64,000 nt of DNA from Pseudomonadota bacterium (GCA_027623555.1 JAQBSZ010000008.1:1-64000), one strand, 5' to 3'. Counted from the first letter of the stretch, positions 34,175 through 46,750 are shown. The notes: a model not told the origin generated them from the sequence alone. A program made the numbers and translations.

Positions 34175-34498
34175 ATGACATTCATAGTTGGTGATAATTG
34201 TATTCGCTGTAAGCACACAGACTGTGTTGAGGTTTGCCCGGTAGATTGTTTCTATGAAGGCCCCAATTTCCTGGTAATCCATCCAGATGAGTGCATCGAT
34301 TGCGCCCTCTGCGAACCTGAATGTCCAGTGGACGCAATCTATGCTGAAGATGAACTACCGGAAGACCAGCAAGTTTTTCTAAAGCTGAATGCTGAGTTAG
34401 CAGAAAACTGGCCGAATATCACAGAAAAGAAAGACCCCATGCCGGGCTACCAGGAATGGACTGACACGCCGAACAAGTTGCAATACCTGGAGAGGTAA
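34175..34498 (+). CDS. fdxA: Seven-iron ferredoxin FdxA
   Basis: 107 residues. [18 protein letters not shown] and [16 protein letters not shown] supply ligands for one 3Fe-4S and one 4Fe-4S cluster; the length and C-terminal extension ([17 protein letters not shown]) fit the Azotobacter FdI-like family. A low-potential electron carrier, in its usual place after mutS. Flanked on both sides by copies of one repeat. Confidence 0.95.
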   Translation: MTFIVGDNCIRCKHTDCVEVCPVDCFYEGPNFLVIHPDECIDCALCEPECPVDAIYAEDELPEDQQVFLKLNAELAENWPNITEKKDPMPGYQEWTDTPNKLQYLER

Positions 34499-34593
34499 AA
34501 TGGGACAGCTTTTATTTTCCTGATTTATCTTCCTTGCTGTTCAAGCCCAGCCAGCACCGATTGGCATGAAAAACAAATCTGTCGCTATTTACA
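34498..34593. repeat. REP-like element, copy 2, in the rpoS position
   Basis: Starts at the fdxA stop codon and fills the whole gap to nlpD. Shares with copy 1, in order, GGGACAG, TTTTCCTGAT, GCTGTTCAAGCCC, CCAGC, GGCATGAA and AAATCTGTC-CTATT, with several substitutions. In Pseudomonas rpoS occupies this gap; here only the repeat is present. Confidence 0.65.
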
Positions 34594-35511
34594 CTATCTA
34601 CGGGGTAGAAACCCGGTGGGATCGACGGATGCGCCGTCAACACGAATCTCGAAATGCAACATGGCAACACCGTTCGGACTATTGCCTACCTCGGCTATCT
34701 TCTCACCAGCCTGCACGTGGCTTCCCTCGCCCACCAGCACTGCACTGTTATGGGCATAGGCACTTAGATAGCGATCACTGTGCCGGATGATGATCAGGTT
34801 ACCACTACCCTGCACGCCGCGGCCTGAATAAACCACATCGCCAGAGCTGGCGGCCAGCACGGGGTCGCCGATCTGCCCACTGATGTCGATGCCCTTGTTC
34901 GAATCGGTCTGGAATCCCCTTAAGACTCGCCCCGTATGCGGCCATTCCCAATTCGGCGTACCGCCAGATCCGCCAATGGTTTGGCGAATCAGACCGCCAG
35001 TACGGGAGACACTGCCCTGTGTTCTAGCCACCGAGTTGTTATCAACCGGTGTGCCGATATTGCTGCCAATGCTGGATTGATTACGACCAACGCGTTCCAT
35101 ATCCAGATTAATGTCATTGCCGACGAAGATGGTATAGGGCGGGTTCAAATCATTGGCAATGGCGACGCTGCGAAAATCCAGATCGTATTGAAACGCAATC
35201 GAGAACAGCGTATCGCCGGCTCTCACTGTGTGGCTTCTGGAATTGGCCACGCTAGTGGAGCTAACAAGGGCTGGCCGCGAACTGCTTGAAGTTGAAGGCG
35301 ATGAAGAAATTACCACGACAGAATTTCGTGGTGCATTGAGCGCGCCGCTGGGTGATGAACTGTCGACAATCAGTGGTGCTCTAACGATCTGCCGTTCGCT
35401 CTGCTCGGTGACAGGCGCCTGGTAGCCGCCACCACAGGCAATCATCAGCACAGGCAATAATCCGATAGACAGCCTGACAGATGAATTCAATACCTTCGTT
35501 CGCATCAGCAT
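34594..35511 (-). CDS. nlpD: NlpD-type lipoprotein, LysM plus degenerate M23 domain
   Basis: 305 residues. Signal with lipobox LMIAC near residue 26, so it is lipidated and outer-membrane anchored. A Ser-rich linker, one LysM (HTVRAGDTLFSIAFQYDLDFRSVAIANDLNPPY) near 94-140 and an M23/LytM domain at 195-303. In active LytM enzymes the zinc is held by HxxxD and HxH; here these read NKGID and MLH, so two ligands are gone. That fits NlpD's role as a non-enzymatic activator of an amidase in cell division. rpoS is missing next to it. Confidence 0.92.
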   Translation of the reverse strand: MLMRTKVLNSSVRLSIGLLPVLMIACGGGYQAPVTEQSERQIVRAPLIVDSSSPSGALNAPRNSVVVISSSPSTSSSSRPALVSSTSVANSRSHTVRAGDTLFSIAFQYDLDFRSVAIANDLNPPYTIFVGNDINLDMERVGRNQSSIGSNIGTPVDNNSVARTQGSVSRTGGLIRQTIGGSGGTPNWEWPHTGRVLRGFQTDSNKGIDISGQIGDPVLAASSGDVVYSGRGVQGSGNLIIIRHSDRYLSAYAHNSAVLVGEGSHVQAGEKIAEVGNSPNGVAMLHFEIRVDGASVDPTGFLPRR

Positions 35512-35535
35512 CGCTAGCTCATCATAAAACCGCTT

Positions 35536-36531
35536 CTATTCTTGCGACACTCTTGAATAGAAAATTCTGCGTAACAGCAACACCGCCGCTATGCCAAGGG
35601 CAAAACTGAGCAGTGCACTCACCAGCAAGGGTTGGTTTCCGGTAACCTCTGTATAGTTTAACGGCAGCAAATTGCTAGTTTGTAGTGGATGGACTTCCCC
35701 ATCATTGTCGACGAACGAGATGAGCACTTGCTTCCAGGGCCACAGAATGAACAGTGAGCCCAACAATAGGCCGGTTATAAAGCCATAGCTAAGCTGGTGG
35801 TAGTATTTCAGTAACCAGGCCAACACCCTGGAAAACACCAATAAGCCGATGACACAGCCGCCCCCGAATACCAGGATCGTGACCAGTTCGAACTCGGTCA
35901 ACGCCGTGAGCATGTACTGGTAGACACCCAGTAGCAGCAGTATAAAAGCCCCCGACAGACCCGGCAGAATCATGGCGCTGATTGCAATCATGCCACTGAA
36001 GAAGATATACAGCAGACTGAGATCCGCTATACGCGGATCGATGCCACTGGCCAGCCATGTGCAGAGAAATCCTGTCAGCACAGCAAGGAGATTCTGCTTT
36101 CGCAGGTAGTCGAACTCGTCCTTCAGCAACCAGGTTGAGGCCAGCACCAACCCGACAAAAAATGCCATCAGTACCTCATAGTGATTCGCCAACAGGTATA
36201 AAACCGTACTCGCTGAAATAAGCAGGCCACTAAGCAGACCGAGACCGAGTATGAGTAGAAAGGTGCCATCGATGTGCCGCCACATCTGACCGCAGCGACC
36301 GGTGACTAACAGTCTTAAGGCCTGAAGATCCACTGCCTTGATGGCAAAGATCAAGCGATCATAGATACGGGTTATCACCGCGATCGTGCCTCCGGATACC
36401 CCGGGAACAGAATCACCGAGACCCATGGCCAGGCCTTTAAAATACAGTGTCAGCAAATACCTGGCACTTTCACCTCGGGAAATCGCTGTCTCGATTGGCT
36501 GTACTGATCGCTTATCCGAATGCTCTGGCAT
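35536..36531 (-). CDS. DUF368 family membrane protein
   Basis: 331 residues with about nine membrane segments. GLAMGLGDSVPGVSGGTIAVITRIYDRLI near residue 35 is the DUF368 signature; a related GLSGAFILLLLGVY recurs later. The fold resembles a two-repeat transporter. Recent work links bacterial members (PopT) to undecaprenyl phosphate recycling, which would suit the nearby envelope genes; assignment here rests on the family alone. Inserted between pcm and nlpD compared with Pseudomonas. Confidence 0.85.
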   Translation of the reverse strand: MPEHSDKRSVQPIETAISRGESARYLLTLYFKGLAMGLGDSVPGVSGGTIAVITRIYDRLIFAIKAVDLQALRLLVTGRCGQMWRHIDGTFLLILGLGLLSGLLISASTVLYLLANHYEVLMAFFVGLVLASTWLLKDEFDYLRKQNLLAVLTGFLCTWLASGIDPRIADLSLLYIFFSGMIAISAMILPGLSGAFILLLLGVYQYMLTALTEFELVTILVFGGGCVIGLLVFSRVLAWLLKYYHQLSYGFITGLLLGSLFILWPWKQVLISFVDNDGEVHPLQTSNLLPLNYTEVTGNQPLLVSALLSFALGIAAVLLLRRIFYSRVSQE

Positions 36532-36579
36532 AGTTTGTTGCTGGTCTGATTGCTATTGGCGAGAAAATCAATTCTCCTG

Positions 36580-37251
36580 TTAGTGTTGCACCTGCCCCTT
36601 TAAGAGTGGGACGAATCGCACCAGGTCGAGGATGTCTTCGGTGTATTCACTACCACTGCGGGTAATGAGTTTCAATTCCTGATGCCCCTCAGCTCCTACT
36701 GGAATCACCAGCCTGCCACCATCGGACAGTTGCTTCAGCAGTTCCTTCGGCACTGTCTGGGGAGCGGCGGTTGTGATGATGGCATCGAAGGGTGCTTTTT
36801 CAGCCCAGCCCAGGGTGCCGTCACCGTGTTTGTATTCGATGTTTTTGAGCCCCAGAAGTTTCAGGCTCTTCTTCGCACGATCCAGCAAGGGCTTGATGCG
36901 TTCTATCGTGTATACCTGTTTTGCCAGTCGCGCCAGAATCGCCGTCTGGTAACCGCAGCCTGTCCCGATCTCCAGAACCCTGTCCAGGGAGCCCGAAGTG
37001 ACGATCGCTTCCGTCATGCGGGCTACAACATAAGGTTGGGATATCGTCTGATTGTGGCCGATGGGCAGCGCCACGTCTTCGTACGCGCGGTGGGCCAGTG
37101 CCTCGTCGAGAAAAATGTGCCGCGGAGTGGAGCGCATGACGTCAAGCACTTCCATGCTCTTGATTCCCTGGTCCATCAAACGACCTAACAAACGTTCACG
37201 GGTTCGTTGCGAAGTCATGCCGATGCCACTTAAGTTATGTTTACTACTCAA
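36580..37251 (-). CDS. pcm: Protein-L-isoaspartate O-methyltransferase
   Basis: 223 residues. RHIFLDEALAHRAYEDVALPIGHNQTISQPYVVARMTE is the substrate region, VLEIGTGCGYQTAILARL the SAM-binding motif I, and FDAIITTAAPQTVP motif II. Repairs isoaspartyl residues in aged proteins. The usual neighbour surE is absent: only 55 bases separate pcm from truD. Confidence 0.95.
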   Translation of the reverse strand: MSSKHNLSGIGMTSQRTRERLLGRLMDQGIKSMEVLDVMRSTPRHIFLDEALAHRAYEDVALPIGHNQTISQPYVVARMTEAIVTSGSLDRVLEIGTGCGYQTAILARLAKQVYTIERIKPLLDRAKKSLKLLGLKNIEYKHGDGTLGWAEKAPFDAIITTAAPQTVPKELLKQLSDGGRLVIPVGAEGHQELKLITRSGSEYTEDILDLVRFVPLLKGQVQH

Positions 37252-37306
37252 TGCCTGGTTCCGTCATTCAGTAAATAACCAAATAAAACGTTCAATAAAG
37301 AGTTCA

Positions 37307-38440
37307 TCAATTTGTTATACACAACTCGCGTAGCAGGCTCGTTGCATACGCTCCTCTGGGCAGTGTGAATTCCAGTTTCAACTCCCCGGGTGAAAGCCAT
37401 TGCCAGGCAAGATTCTGAGGATTGAAGCGCATTGGCCGGCGCCCGCTCTGCAATCCATAGGCTTTAAGCCCTCTAACCAGCTCCGTAAATTGCGCGAGCA
37501 CGGCATCTTCAATATCGGCCGCTTCAGAAAGAGATGCATAGCGGTCTTTCGGATCCGTGACACCCGCCAGAGGGCCGGTGATGTGGATATCGAAGCTCTC
37601 CAGGCGTTGTTGCAACTGGGCATCCCAGGCACCTGCCTCCACCGTAAAATATCGCGCGGTGTCATCAAGGTTCAGCACATCCCCAGCCACATACGCGCTC
37701 CAGCTCCCTCGCTGGATGCGTTCGGACAAGACCTGGTTAAACAGGTAGGCCCGAGCAGCCGAGAACAACATGCCGCGCGTATGGCTGCCCTTCCCGCGGC
37801 GAGAGGCGTTTACCTTCTCGCCGCCGGAAATCGCCCGCTGTTCAGCCGCAAACAGCTGCACGATCTGAGCAAGATTTCCCATATCCCTGCCGAAACGTTG
37901 AGAACCGAAGTAATTCGGAACACCGCCGCGTTTGATGCTGTTGAGCTTCTCTTCGAACCCTGCCGGTTCGCCGCTGCACTGGCGCAGTAGAATTTCAAAA
38001 TAGTTGCGCTTGTGACTGCCAATTTTCAGCTTGCGGCTATTACGCCTGGTCTCTAGTATCTCCAGGGTCGGATCCTCCAGTTCCACCAGTAAGCGCTCAT
38101 CGGTGCTAGCCAGCGGCACACTGAACCACTGAGTGCATTCCCCGCGCCTGTCCTTCATCCCGGAATAACCGATGTGCCGAAGACTCAAGCCGGACACCGC
38201 GGCCAGGCGGCGGGCTACATCGGTAGTAGTCACGTCGGTCTTCCTGACGCGCACAAACAGATGATCACCGGACCCGGTCAGGGAGAAACCGAGTTCTTCA
38301 TTCACCCTGAAATCGGTCAATTCCTGTTTAAGCAGGGCGCTGTTTTCGGGTTTGCCATTAACATAGCTCAACTGCTCCAATTGAATAAAGTCGTCATAGA
38401 TGCTGCCGCTGGTGTTCGACTCGCTCACCGACTCATGCAT
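37307..38440 (-). CDS. truD: tRNA pseudouridine(13) synthase
   Basis: 377 residues. The catalytic motif GYSGMKDRRGECTQWFSV lies near 93-110 with the nucleophilic Asp; PNYFGSQRFGR near 180 and the TRUD insertion domain follow. Makes pseudouridine 13 in tRNA-Glu. Starts 8 bases inside the end of ispF. Confidence 0.95.
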   Translation of the reverse strand: MHESVSESNTSGSIYDDFIQLEQLSYVNGKPENSALLKQELTDFRVNEELGFSLTGSGDHLFVRVRKTDVTTTDVARRLAAVSGLSLRHIGYSGMKDRRGECTQWFSVPLASTDERLLVELEDPTLEILETRRNSRKLKIGSHKRNYFEILLRQCSGEPAGFEEKLNSIKRGGVPNYFGSQRFGRDMGNLAQIVQLFAAEQRAISGGEKVNASRRGKGSHTRGMLFSAARAYLFNQVLSERIQRGSWSAYVAGDVLNLDDTARYFTVEAGAWDAQLQQRLESFDIHITGPLAGVTDPKDRYASLSEAADIEDAVLAQFTELVRGLKAYGLQSGRRPMRFNPQNLAWQWLSPGELKLEFTLPRGAYATSLLRELCITN

Positions 38441-38936
38441 CGGATTGCATCAACACCACGGCATGGCAGGCCATGCCTTCTTCCCGTCCGATATATCCCA
38501 GGCGCTCGGTGGTGGTCGCCTTCAGATTTACCCGATCCGAATCGATAAGCAGCAGGCTGCAGAGACTGGACAGAAGCTCTTGCCGATAAGGACTCAATTT
38601 GGGTATCTGGGCAATGACGGTGACATCGATATTCACCAGGCGAAACTGTTTCTTGTCTGCCAGTTGCAGCACCTGATCCAACAGCAGTGCACTATCGATA
38701 CCCGCCAATGCCACATCGTCATCGGGAAAGTGCTCTCCAATGTCGCTCGCTGCCATGGCACCGAGGATGGCGTCACACACCGCATGCAATATCAGATCAC
38801 CATCTGAGTGAGACTGCAGGCTTAACTGCTCCGGAATCACGCAGCCAGCCAGCTTCAGCGGCTTGTTAGCGTCAAATTTTTCGGCGAATCGATGCACATC
38901 GAAACCGTGCCCGATTCGCATGCTGTCCGCTTTCAT
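38433..38936 (-). CDS. ispF: 2-C-methyl-D-erythritol 2,4-cyclodiphosphate synthase
   Basis: 167 residues; GHGFDVHRF with zinc ligands Asp/His and HSDGDLILHAVCDAILGA with the third His are clear. Fifth step of the non-mevalonate isoprenoid pathway. It overlaps ispD by ATGA and truD by 8 bases. The family often starts at the inner ATG five codons later (MRIGHGFDVHRF); the overlap favours the outer one. Confidence 0.96.
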   Translation of the reverse strand: MKADSMRIGHGFDVHRFAEKFDANKPLKLAGCVIPEQLSLQSHSDGDLILHAVCDAILGAMAASDIGEHFPDDDVALAGIDSALLLDQVLQLADKKQFRLVNIDVTVIAQIPKLSPYRQELLSSLCSLLLIDSDRVNLKATTTERLGYIGREEGMACHAVVLMQSDA

Positions 38937-39658
38937 TGTGGCACCTCTTCTGCTGTAGCCTGTCGCTTGAGAATCATGGCCGCTAGCTCGAGATCGGCGT
39001 CATGGGTGATTTTGATATTCAATTTGCTGCCTTCTACAATTTTAGGGCGGTTACCCATCAGTTCCATGGCGGCGGCCTCGTCAGTTATGGCAAGCTTGTC
39101 AGCCACGACTTTTTCCATCGCGGCCTTCAACAGTCCATAACGAAACATCTGGGGTGTCAGGGCATTCCAGTAGCGACTGCGATCGACGGTGGACGTGACC
39201 CGCAGACTCTCATCCACCTGTTTCAGCGTGTTATCCACAGGCGTAGCCAACAAGCCACCTACGGCATCTGACTGTAGACTCCCTATGAGCCTTTCGATGT
39301 CCGCCGACTCCACACAGGGCCTGACGGCATCATGCACCAGCGCCCAGTCATCATCCTGGGCGAGTCTATCCAGTGCGCGCAGTCCATTTAACACCGACTC
39401 CTGACGCTCATCCGCGCCAGTGGTGCTGGCAATTCGGGGCTGTCTATCCAGGAACTGCTTGGCAATTTCGAGAGCCTCCCAATGGGAATCCCGGGGATGG
39501 AGCACGACGACGATCCTGGCTATGGACTCGACCGCTGCAAGGCGCTGCAGCGTTAGCGCGATAACGGGTACACCGTTCACGAGCAGGTACTGTTTGGGTG
39601 TGCTCGATCCCATGCGGCGACCGATGCCAGCGGCTGGCAGAATAGCCCAAATTGTCAT
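38933..39658 (-). CDS. ispD: 2-C-methyl-D-erythritol 4-phosphate cytidylyltransferase
   Basis: 241 residues from the ATG at 39658 (MTIWAILPAAGIGRRMGSSTPKQYL), the family start; an upstream frame to 39691 adds an unlikely Arg/Cys-rich leader. VHDAVRPCV and the Thr/Lys in ITDEAAAMELMG are the other CTP- and substrate-binding motifs. Third step of the non-mevalonate pathway, fourth-gene neighbour of ftsB and eno. Confidence 0.96.
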   Translation of the reverse strand: MTIWAILPAAGIGRRMGSSTPKQYLLVNGVPVIALTLQRLAAVESIARIVVVLHPRDSHWEALEIAKQFLDRQPRIASTTGADERQESVLNGLRALDRLAQDDDWALVHDAVRPCVESADIERLIGSLQSDAVGGLLATPVDNTLKQVDESLRVTSTVDRSRYWNALTPQMFRYGLLKAAMEKVVADKLAITDEAAAMELMGNRPKIVEGSKLNIKITHDADLELAAMILKRQATAEEVPQ

Positions 39659-39715
39659 AATAAATTCTTCTGCGCACCGGGGTCGACGCAACGCACATCC
39701 CCAGAACGAATGTTA

Positions 39716-39985
39716 TTAGTCTATCAGCAGATAGTAAGTCTCATCCTTGCCGATCATACCCAGTTCAGACCTGGCCCGCTCTTCTACGGCCTCAACGCCA
39801 TTCTTCAGGTCCAGCACCTCGATTTCCAGCAGACGGTTACGCGCTTCCAGTTCCTGGTTTACAGAACGTTGGGCTTCGAGTTCAACCTCCAGCATATTAA
39901 GCGCACGCACGCTGTTATCGCCAAGCCACAACCTATATTGCAGCATCAGCACAATGACCCCCAGCGTGACATACAAGAATTTCAT
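39716..39985 (-). CDS. ftsB: Cell division protein FtsB
   Basis: 89 residues: one N-terminal membrane helix (FLYVTLGVIVLMLQYRLWLG), then a leucine-zipper-like coiled coil (residues 28-70) and a short acidic tail containing ELGMIGKDETYY. Links FtsQ and FtsL in the divisome. It is in the standard place between eno and ispD. Confidence 0.93.
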   Translation of the reverse strand: MKFLYVTLGVIVLMLQYRLWLGDNSVRALNMLEVELEAQRSVNQELEARNRLLEIEVLDLKNGVEAVEERARSELGMIGKDETYYLLID

Positions 39986-40022
39986 GGTCGATCAGTTCTT
40001 TCCCTGCCTTGTCCTGATTGAT

Positions 40023-41330
<1,308 letters not shown>

Positions 41331-41389
41331 TTAAGAGGGCTATTTAGACTAATATCTAACCTTAACGAACGGCTTTGTTCAGAGGCTCC

Positions 41390-42244
41390 CTAGGCTGTAT
41401 CAATAGTGGGAAGGGACTTGGTCAACTCATCAATTGCCTGCATCTGTTCCAGGAAGGGTCGCAGGTTATCCAGGCGCAGGGCGCAGGGCGCATCACAGAG
41501 CGCCTGATCAGGATTCGGGTGCGCCTCCAGGAAGAGCCCGGCAATGCCCTGGCTCAGGCCTGCCCTCGCCAAGGCAGTAACATCGGCCCGGCGCCCGCCG
41601 GCACCAGTGGCCAGCGCCCCTGGTTGTTGCAGGGCATGGGTGACATCGAAAACCAGCGGATAGCCAAACTGCTTCATCACGGTGAAGCCCAGCATGTCCA
41701 CCACCAGGTTGTTGTAACCAAAACTACTGCCACGCTCGCACAGCATGAGACGCTCGTTGCCGGCCTGCTCGAACTTCTTGAGAATATGCCCCATCTCCTG
41801 TGGTGCCAGAAACTGGGCTTTCTTGATATTGATGGCGGCACCGGTCTTTGCGAGCGCTATTATCAGGTCGGTCTGCCTGGACAGAAACGCCGGCAGCTGC
41901 AGAATATCGGCGACTTCACTCGCGGCAGCTGCCTGGGCTGGCTCGTGTATGTCGGTAATAACCGGCAGCTCAAACCGGGTCTTTATCTCGCTCAGCCATT
42001 TCAAGCCTTCCTCCAGGCCGGGGCCACGAAACGAGTCAGCCGATGAGCGATTGGCCTTATCGAAAGAGGCCTTGAAGATATACGGAATCTTCAACCGGTC
42101 AGTCTCTTCTTTAAAACGCTCGGCAACCGCCATGGCCAGGTCCCGGCTTTCCAGCACATTGAGGCCGCCCAGCAAGACAAAAGGCTGATCGTTGCCAACA
42201 GTAATGCCCGCAACAGCTATCGGCTTATGGGTCATGGCGCTCAT
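41390..42244 (-). CDS. kdsA: 3-deoxy-D-manno-octulosonate 8-phosphate synthase
   Basis: 284 residues of TIM-barrel fold. [55 protein letters not shown] and [19 protein letters not shown] are all KdsA motifs. Makes KDO-8-phosphate from PEP and arabinose 5-phosphate for lipopolysaccharide. The stop is followed at once by the recurring motif GGAGCCTCTGA. Confidence 0.97.
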   Translation of the reverse strand: MSAMTHKPIAVAGITVGNDQPFVLLGGLNVLESRDLAMAVAERFKEETDRLKIPYIFKASFDKANRSSADSFRGPGLEEGLKWLSEIKTRFELPVITDIHEPAQAAAASEVADILQLPAFLSRQTDLIIALAKTGAAINIKKAQFLAPQEMGHILKKFEQAGNERLMLCERGSSFGYNNLVVDMLGFTVMKQFGYPLVFDVTHALQQPGALATGAGGRRADVTALARAGLSQGIAGLFLEAHPNPDQALCDAPCALRLDNLRPFLEQMQAIDELTKSLPTIDTA

Positions 42245-42280
42245 TCAGGCAATGGAGTGAGTGGGCTGGAAGTTTACGGT

Positions 42281-43990
<1,710 letters not shown>

Positions 43991-44103
43991 TTACTGCGAA
44001 TCAGCTGGGCGCTGGCTCATACAGATGGAGTTACACCTTACCAGAAGCCCTCCTTCAGAACAAACGGAACCTTGCTGCCGATCGCAATTGACTCTTTGGA
44101 GCC

Positions 44104-45648
44104 TCAAGCAGGAAGTTCGAAAGATGGGCACTGCCAACTGATCACCAGACCAGGCTCACCGGGTTGGGCGGCGCAGCATTCGGCGACGCCAATGCCGGGA
44201 ATGCAGGCCAGCTCGGTACCGGCGTAGACCAGCGGCAGGCGATTGCGTAACCACGGCAGCACGTCGTTTTCCTGCAACAACTTCTTCAGCGATTTCGTGG
44301 GTCTGCCGCTGAGCTGGCAGGATTCTCCGCCCTGTCGGTAACGAACCTGCAGGGCAGGCCCGAGGTCGGCGCGAATCCCCGCGCTGACGCTGGCTACCGC
44401 CTGGAGACTGCCGTTACCCGGAAGCTGCAGAGTGGATTGCTCATCACCAGGCCAGTCCATTTGTTGACTGTTCTGAGGCAATTCGAGATCTCTCAATGCG
44501 AACAGCTTGTTCTTGAAGCGCTGCAGCAGGACACCATCCACTCGCAGCGCCGCATTACTGTCAGCACCGGCAGCAATCACTTCATGACTCAGCTGCTGCA
44601 AGCGATTCCAACCGAGCTCACTTACTCCGAGACCAGCCAACCAGAGTCGCAGCGTATTGCGCCTGCGGGCCTCGGAAAGCTGCAGCAGGCGCTCGATATC
44701 AATGCGTTGAGACAGATCAGGTGAAGCCATTCCGGAAGCCAGGGGCTCTTTATCGTATAAGGGCTCCTTATTAGCTGAAGGCTCCTTATTAGCTGAAGGC
44801 TCTTTATTCGCTGAAGGCTCTTTATAAGCTGAAGGCTCTTTATTCGCTGAGGGCTTTTTATCAGCTGAAGGCTCTGTATCAGCTGAAGGCTCCTTATTCG
44901 CTGAAGGCTCTCTGATCTGCGCAAGGTCGAGCTCGGCGAGCTCGGTCAGCAAACCATCGGCTTCACCGAGCAGGGCCAGTGATTTACTCCAGCTGTCACG
45001 ATAGCCGGGCCAGCGCTGCTGAATAAGCGGCAACAGCTCATGCCGGCAATAGTTGCGGTCGAATCGGGTGTCGCGATTCGAGTCGTCTTCAATCCACTCC
45101 AACTTTTCGCCGCGAGCATAGTCTTCCAGCGATGTTCGGGAAAAATTAAGTAAGGGGCGAAACAGAAAGCTGTCACCTAACAGGCGATATTTGGGAATGC
45201 CGGACAGTCCGCGAGGCCCGGCGCCGCGCATCAAGCGCAGCAAAAAGGTTTCCAGTTGATCATCGAGGTGATGGGCGAGCAAGAGTGCTTCCTTATCCAG
45301 CAGTGCCCCTGCAAATGCCCGGTAACGCGCATCACGAGCCGCATTCTCCAGGCCTACAACGCTTCCAGGCTCGCTTATTTCCACGTGCACTTCACAGGTT
45401 TGTAAGGGAATCTGTAATTCCGCACAGAAGCTCTCGCAGAACGCTTGCCAGTCATTGGCATCCATCTGCAAGCCGTGATGCACGTGCACAGCCCGCAGAG
45501 AAAACCGAAGCTGTGATTGTGACTGCAGGGCGTGGAGTGCGTGCAACAATACGACAGAATCCAAACCACCACTGAATCCTGCTAATACCGAGTCACAGGG
45601 CTGCATAGACTCCAGAGCCTCAGCGAATTGTTCCAGAGTAAATTGCAT
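44104..45648 (-). CDS. tilS: tRNA(Ile)-lysidine synthase with an inserted hexapeptide repeat
   Basis: 514 residues, longer than the usual 430-450. The PP-loop SGGLDSVVLL at 26-35 and HHLDDQLETFLLRLMRGAGPRGLSG identify TilS, which makes lysidine at C34 of the CAU-anticodon tRNA-Ile. Between the catalytic and C-terminal tRNA-binding parts (about residues 247-306) lies a run of ten EPSANK-type hexapeptides, 18 bases each. This accounts for most of the extra length. Copy change would keep the frame. The gene is essential in most bacteria, so the insert must be tolerated. Confidence 0.95.
   Translation of the reverse strand: MQFTLEQFAEALESMQPCDSVLAGFSGGLDSVVLLHALHALQSQSQLRFSLRAVHVHHGLQMDANDWQAFCESFCAELQIPLQTCEVHVEISEPGSVVGLENAARDARYRAFAGALLDKEALLLAHHLDDQLETFLLRLMRGAGPRGLSGIPKYRLLGDSFLFRPLLNFSRTSLEDYARGEKLEWIEDDSNRDTRFDRNYCRHELLPLIQQRWPGYRDSWSKSLALLGEADGLLTELAELDLAQIREPSANKEPSADTEPSADKKPSANKEPSAYKEPSANKEPSANKEPSANKEPLYDKEPLASGMASPDLSQRIDIERLLQLSEARRRNTLRLWLAGLGVSELGWNRLQQLSHEVIAAGADSNAALRVDGVLLQRFKNKLFALRDLELPQNSQQMDWPGDEQSTLQLPGNGSLQAVASVSAGIRADLGPALQVRYRQGGESCQLSGRPTKSLKKLLQENDVLPWLRNRLPLVYAGTELACIPGIGVAECCAAQPGEPGLVISWQCPSFELPA
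44731..44910 (-). repeat. Ten 18-bp tandem repeats inside tilS
   Basis: Ten in-frame units encode variants of Glu-Pro-Ser-Ala-Asn-Lys: EPSANK, EPSADT, EPSADK, KPSANK, EPSAYK, three EPSANK, then EPLYDK and EPLASG. DNA units differ by few bases, which points to recent expansion, the two at the downstream end being most worn. A charged, proline-spaced linker is expected. Confidence 0.9.
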
Positions 45649-45732
45649 GGCGCGCTTGTTAAGGGTAGTGAAGGATTGGTGTGATCGTTCGGTTTAAGAA
45701 TTGCACAATAGCCGGCAACAGAGAAGCGATTT

Positions 45733-46695
45733 TCAACTAGTTGGGGTACTAAGGCCGTAGTTCATCAGACGCTGGTAGCGGCGCTCCACCAGTTCGTCCC
45801 TGTCCATGGCCATCAGGCGATCCACTTGTTCCAGCAAGGCTGCCTTGATGTTGGCCGCCGTGGTGGCTACATCCCGATGTGCACCACCCAGAGGCTCCGG
45901 GATTGTCTGGTCAACGATGCCCAGTTCCTGCAGACGCTTTGAGGTCACGCCCATGGCCGCCGCGGCGGCGGCGGCATGTTCGGAAGACTTCCAAAGGATG
46001 GTGGCGCAGCCCTCCGGAGTGATGACTGTGTAGGTAGAGTATTGCAGCATATTGAGATGATCGGCGATCCCGATGGCGATTGCGCCACCGGAGTTTGCCT
46101 CACCGGTGACGGTGGCAATCAGCGGAGTGCGAATGAGTGACATCATCGCCATATTCTCAGCAATTGCCTCATTGATACCCCGTTCTTCCGAATCCATTCC
46201 GGGATAGGCGCCAGGTGTATCTATAAAACTTAACACGGGAATATGATATTTTTCTGCGAGTCGAATCAGTCGACGGGCTTTACGATAACCCTCCGGTCTT
46301 GGCATGCCGAAGTTATGCCGTACTTTCTCTTTGGTACCCCTGCCCTTTTGGTGCCCGATGATCATTACTGGCCGACCATCGAGTCTGGCCAGGCCACCAA
46401 TCAATGCCTGATCATCGGCGAACAGGCGATCGCCATGCAACTCGTCGAAGTTGGTAAAAATGTGCTCGATAAAATCCAGTGTATAGGGACGCAGTGGGTG
46501 TCTGGCAACCTGTGAAATCTGCCACGGCGAAAGATTGGAGTAAATCTTCTCCGTGAGCTTGGTGCTCTTGAGCTTGAGATTCTGGATTTCTTCGTTGATG
46601 TTCAACTCATTGTCAGATCCCACCAGTCTCAACTCGCCGATCTTGGCTTCCAACTCTGCAATGGGTTGTTCAAATTCGAGATAATTCGGATCCAT
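45733..46695 (-). CDS. accA: Acetyl-CoA carboxylase carboxyltransferase subunit alpha
   Basis: 320 residues from the ATG at 46695 ([19 protein letters not shown]); a TTG two codons earlier is unlikely. [45 protein letters not shown] and [13 protein letters not shown] are AccA motifs. With AccD it transfers carboxyl from biotin to acetyl-CoA. Between dnaE and tilS, as in related bacteria. Confidence 0.97.
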   Translation of the reverse strand: MDPNYLEFEQPIAELEAKIGELRLVGSDNELNINEEIQNLKLKSTKLTEKIYSNLSPWQISQVARHPLRPYTLDFIEHIFTNFDELHGDRLFADDQALIGGLARLDGRPVMIIGHQKGRGTKEKVRHNFGMPRPEGYRKARRLIRLAEKYHIPVLSFIDTPGAYPGMDSEERGINEAIAENMAMMSLIRTPLIATVTGEANSGGAIAIGIADHLNMLQYSTYTVITPEGCATILWKSSEHAAAAAAAMGVTSKRLQELGIVDQTIPEPLGGAHRDVATTAANIKAALLEQVDRLMAMDRDELVERRYQRLMNYGLSTPTS

Positions 46696-46719
46696 TGACA
46701 AACTCAGTCTCTTTCTATG

Positions 46720-46750
46720 TTCACTAATTGAGGTTCACTAATTGAGGTTA
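46720..46750. repeat. Short tandem duplication over the dnaE stop
   Basis: The word TTCACTAATTGAGG occurs twice in a row. On the coding strand this copies the end of dnaE (CTCAATTAG) just after itself, giving a second in-line stop. It is a small slippage duplication between dnaE and accA. Confidence 0.7.
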
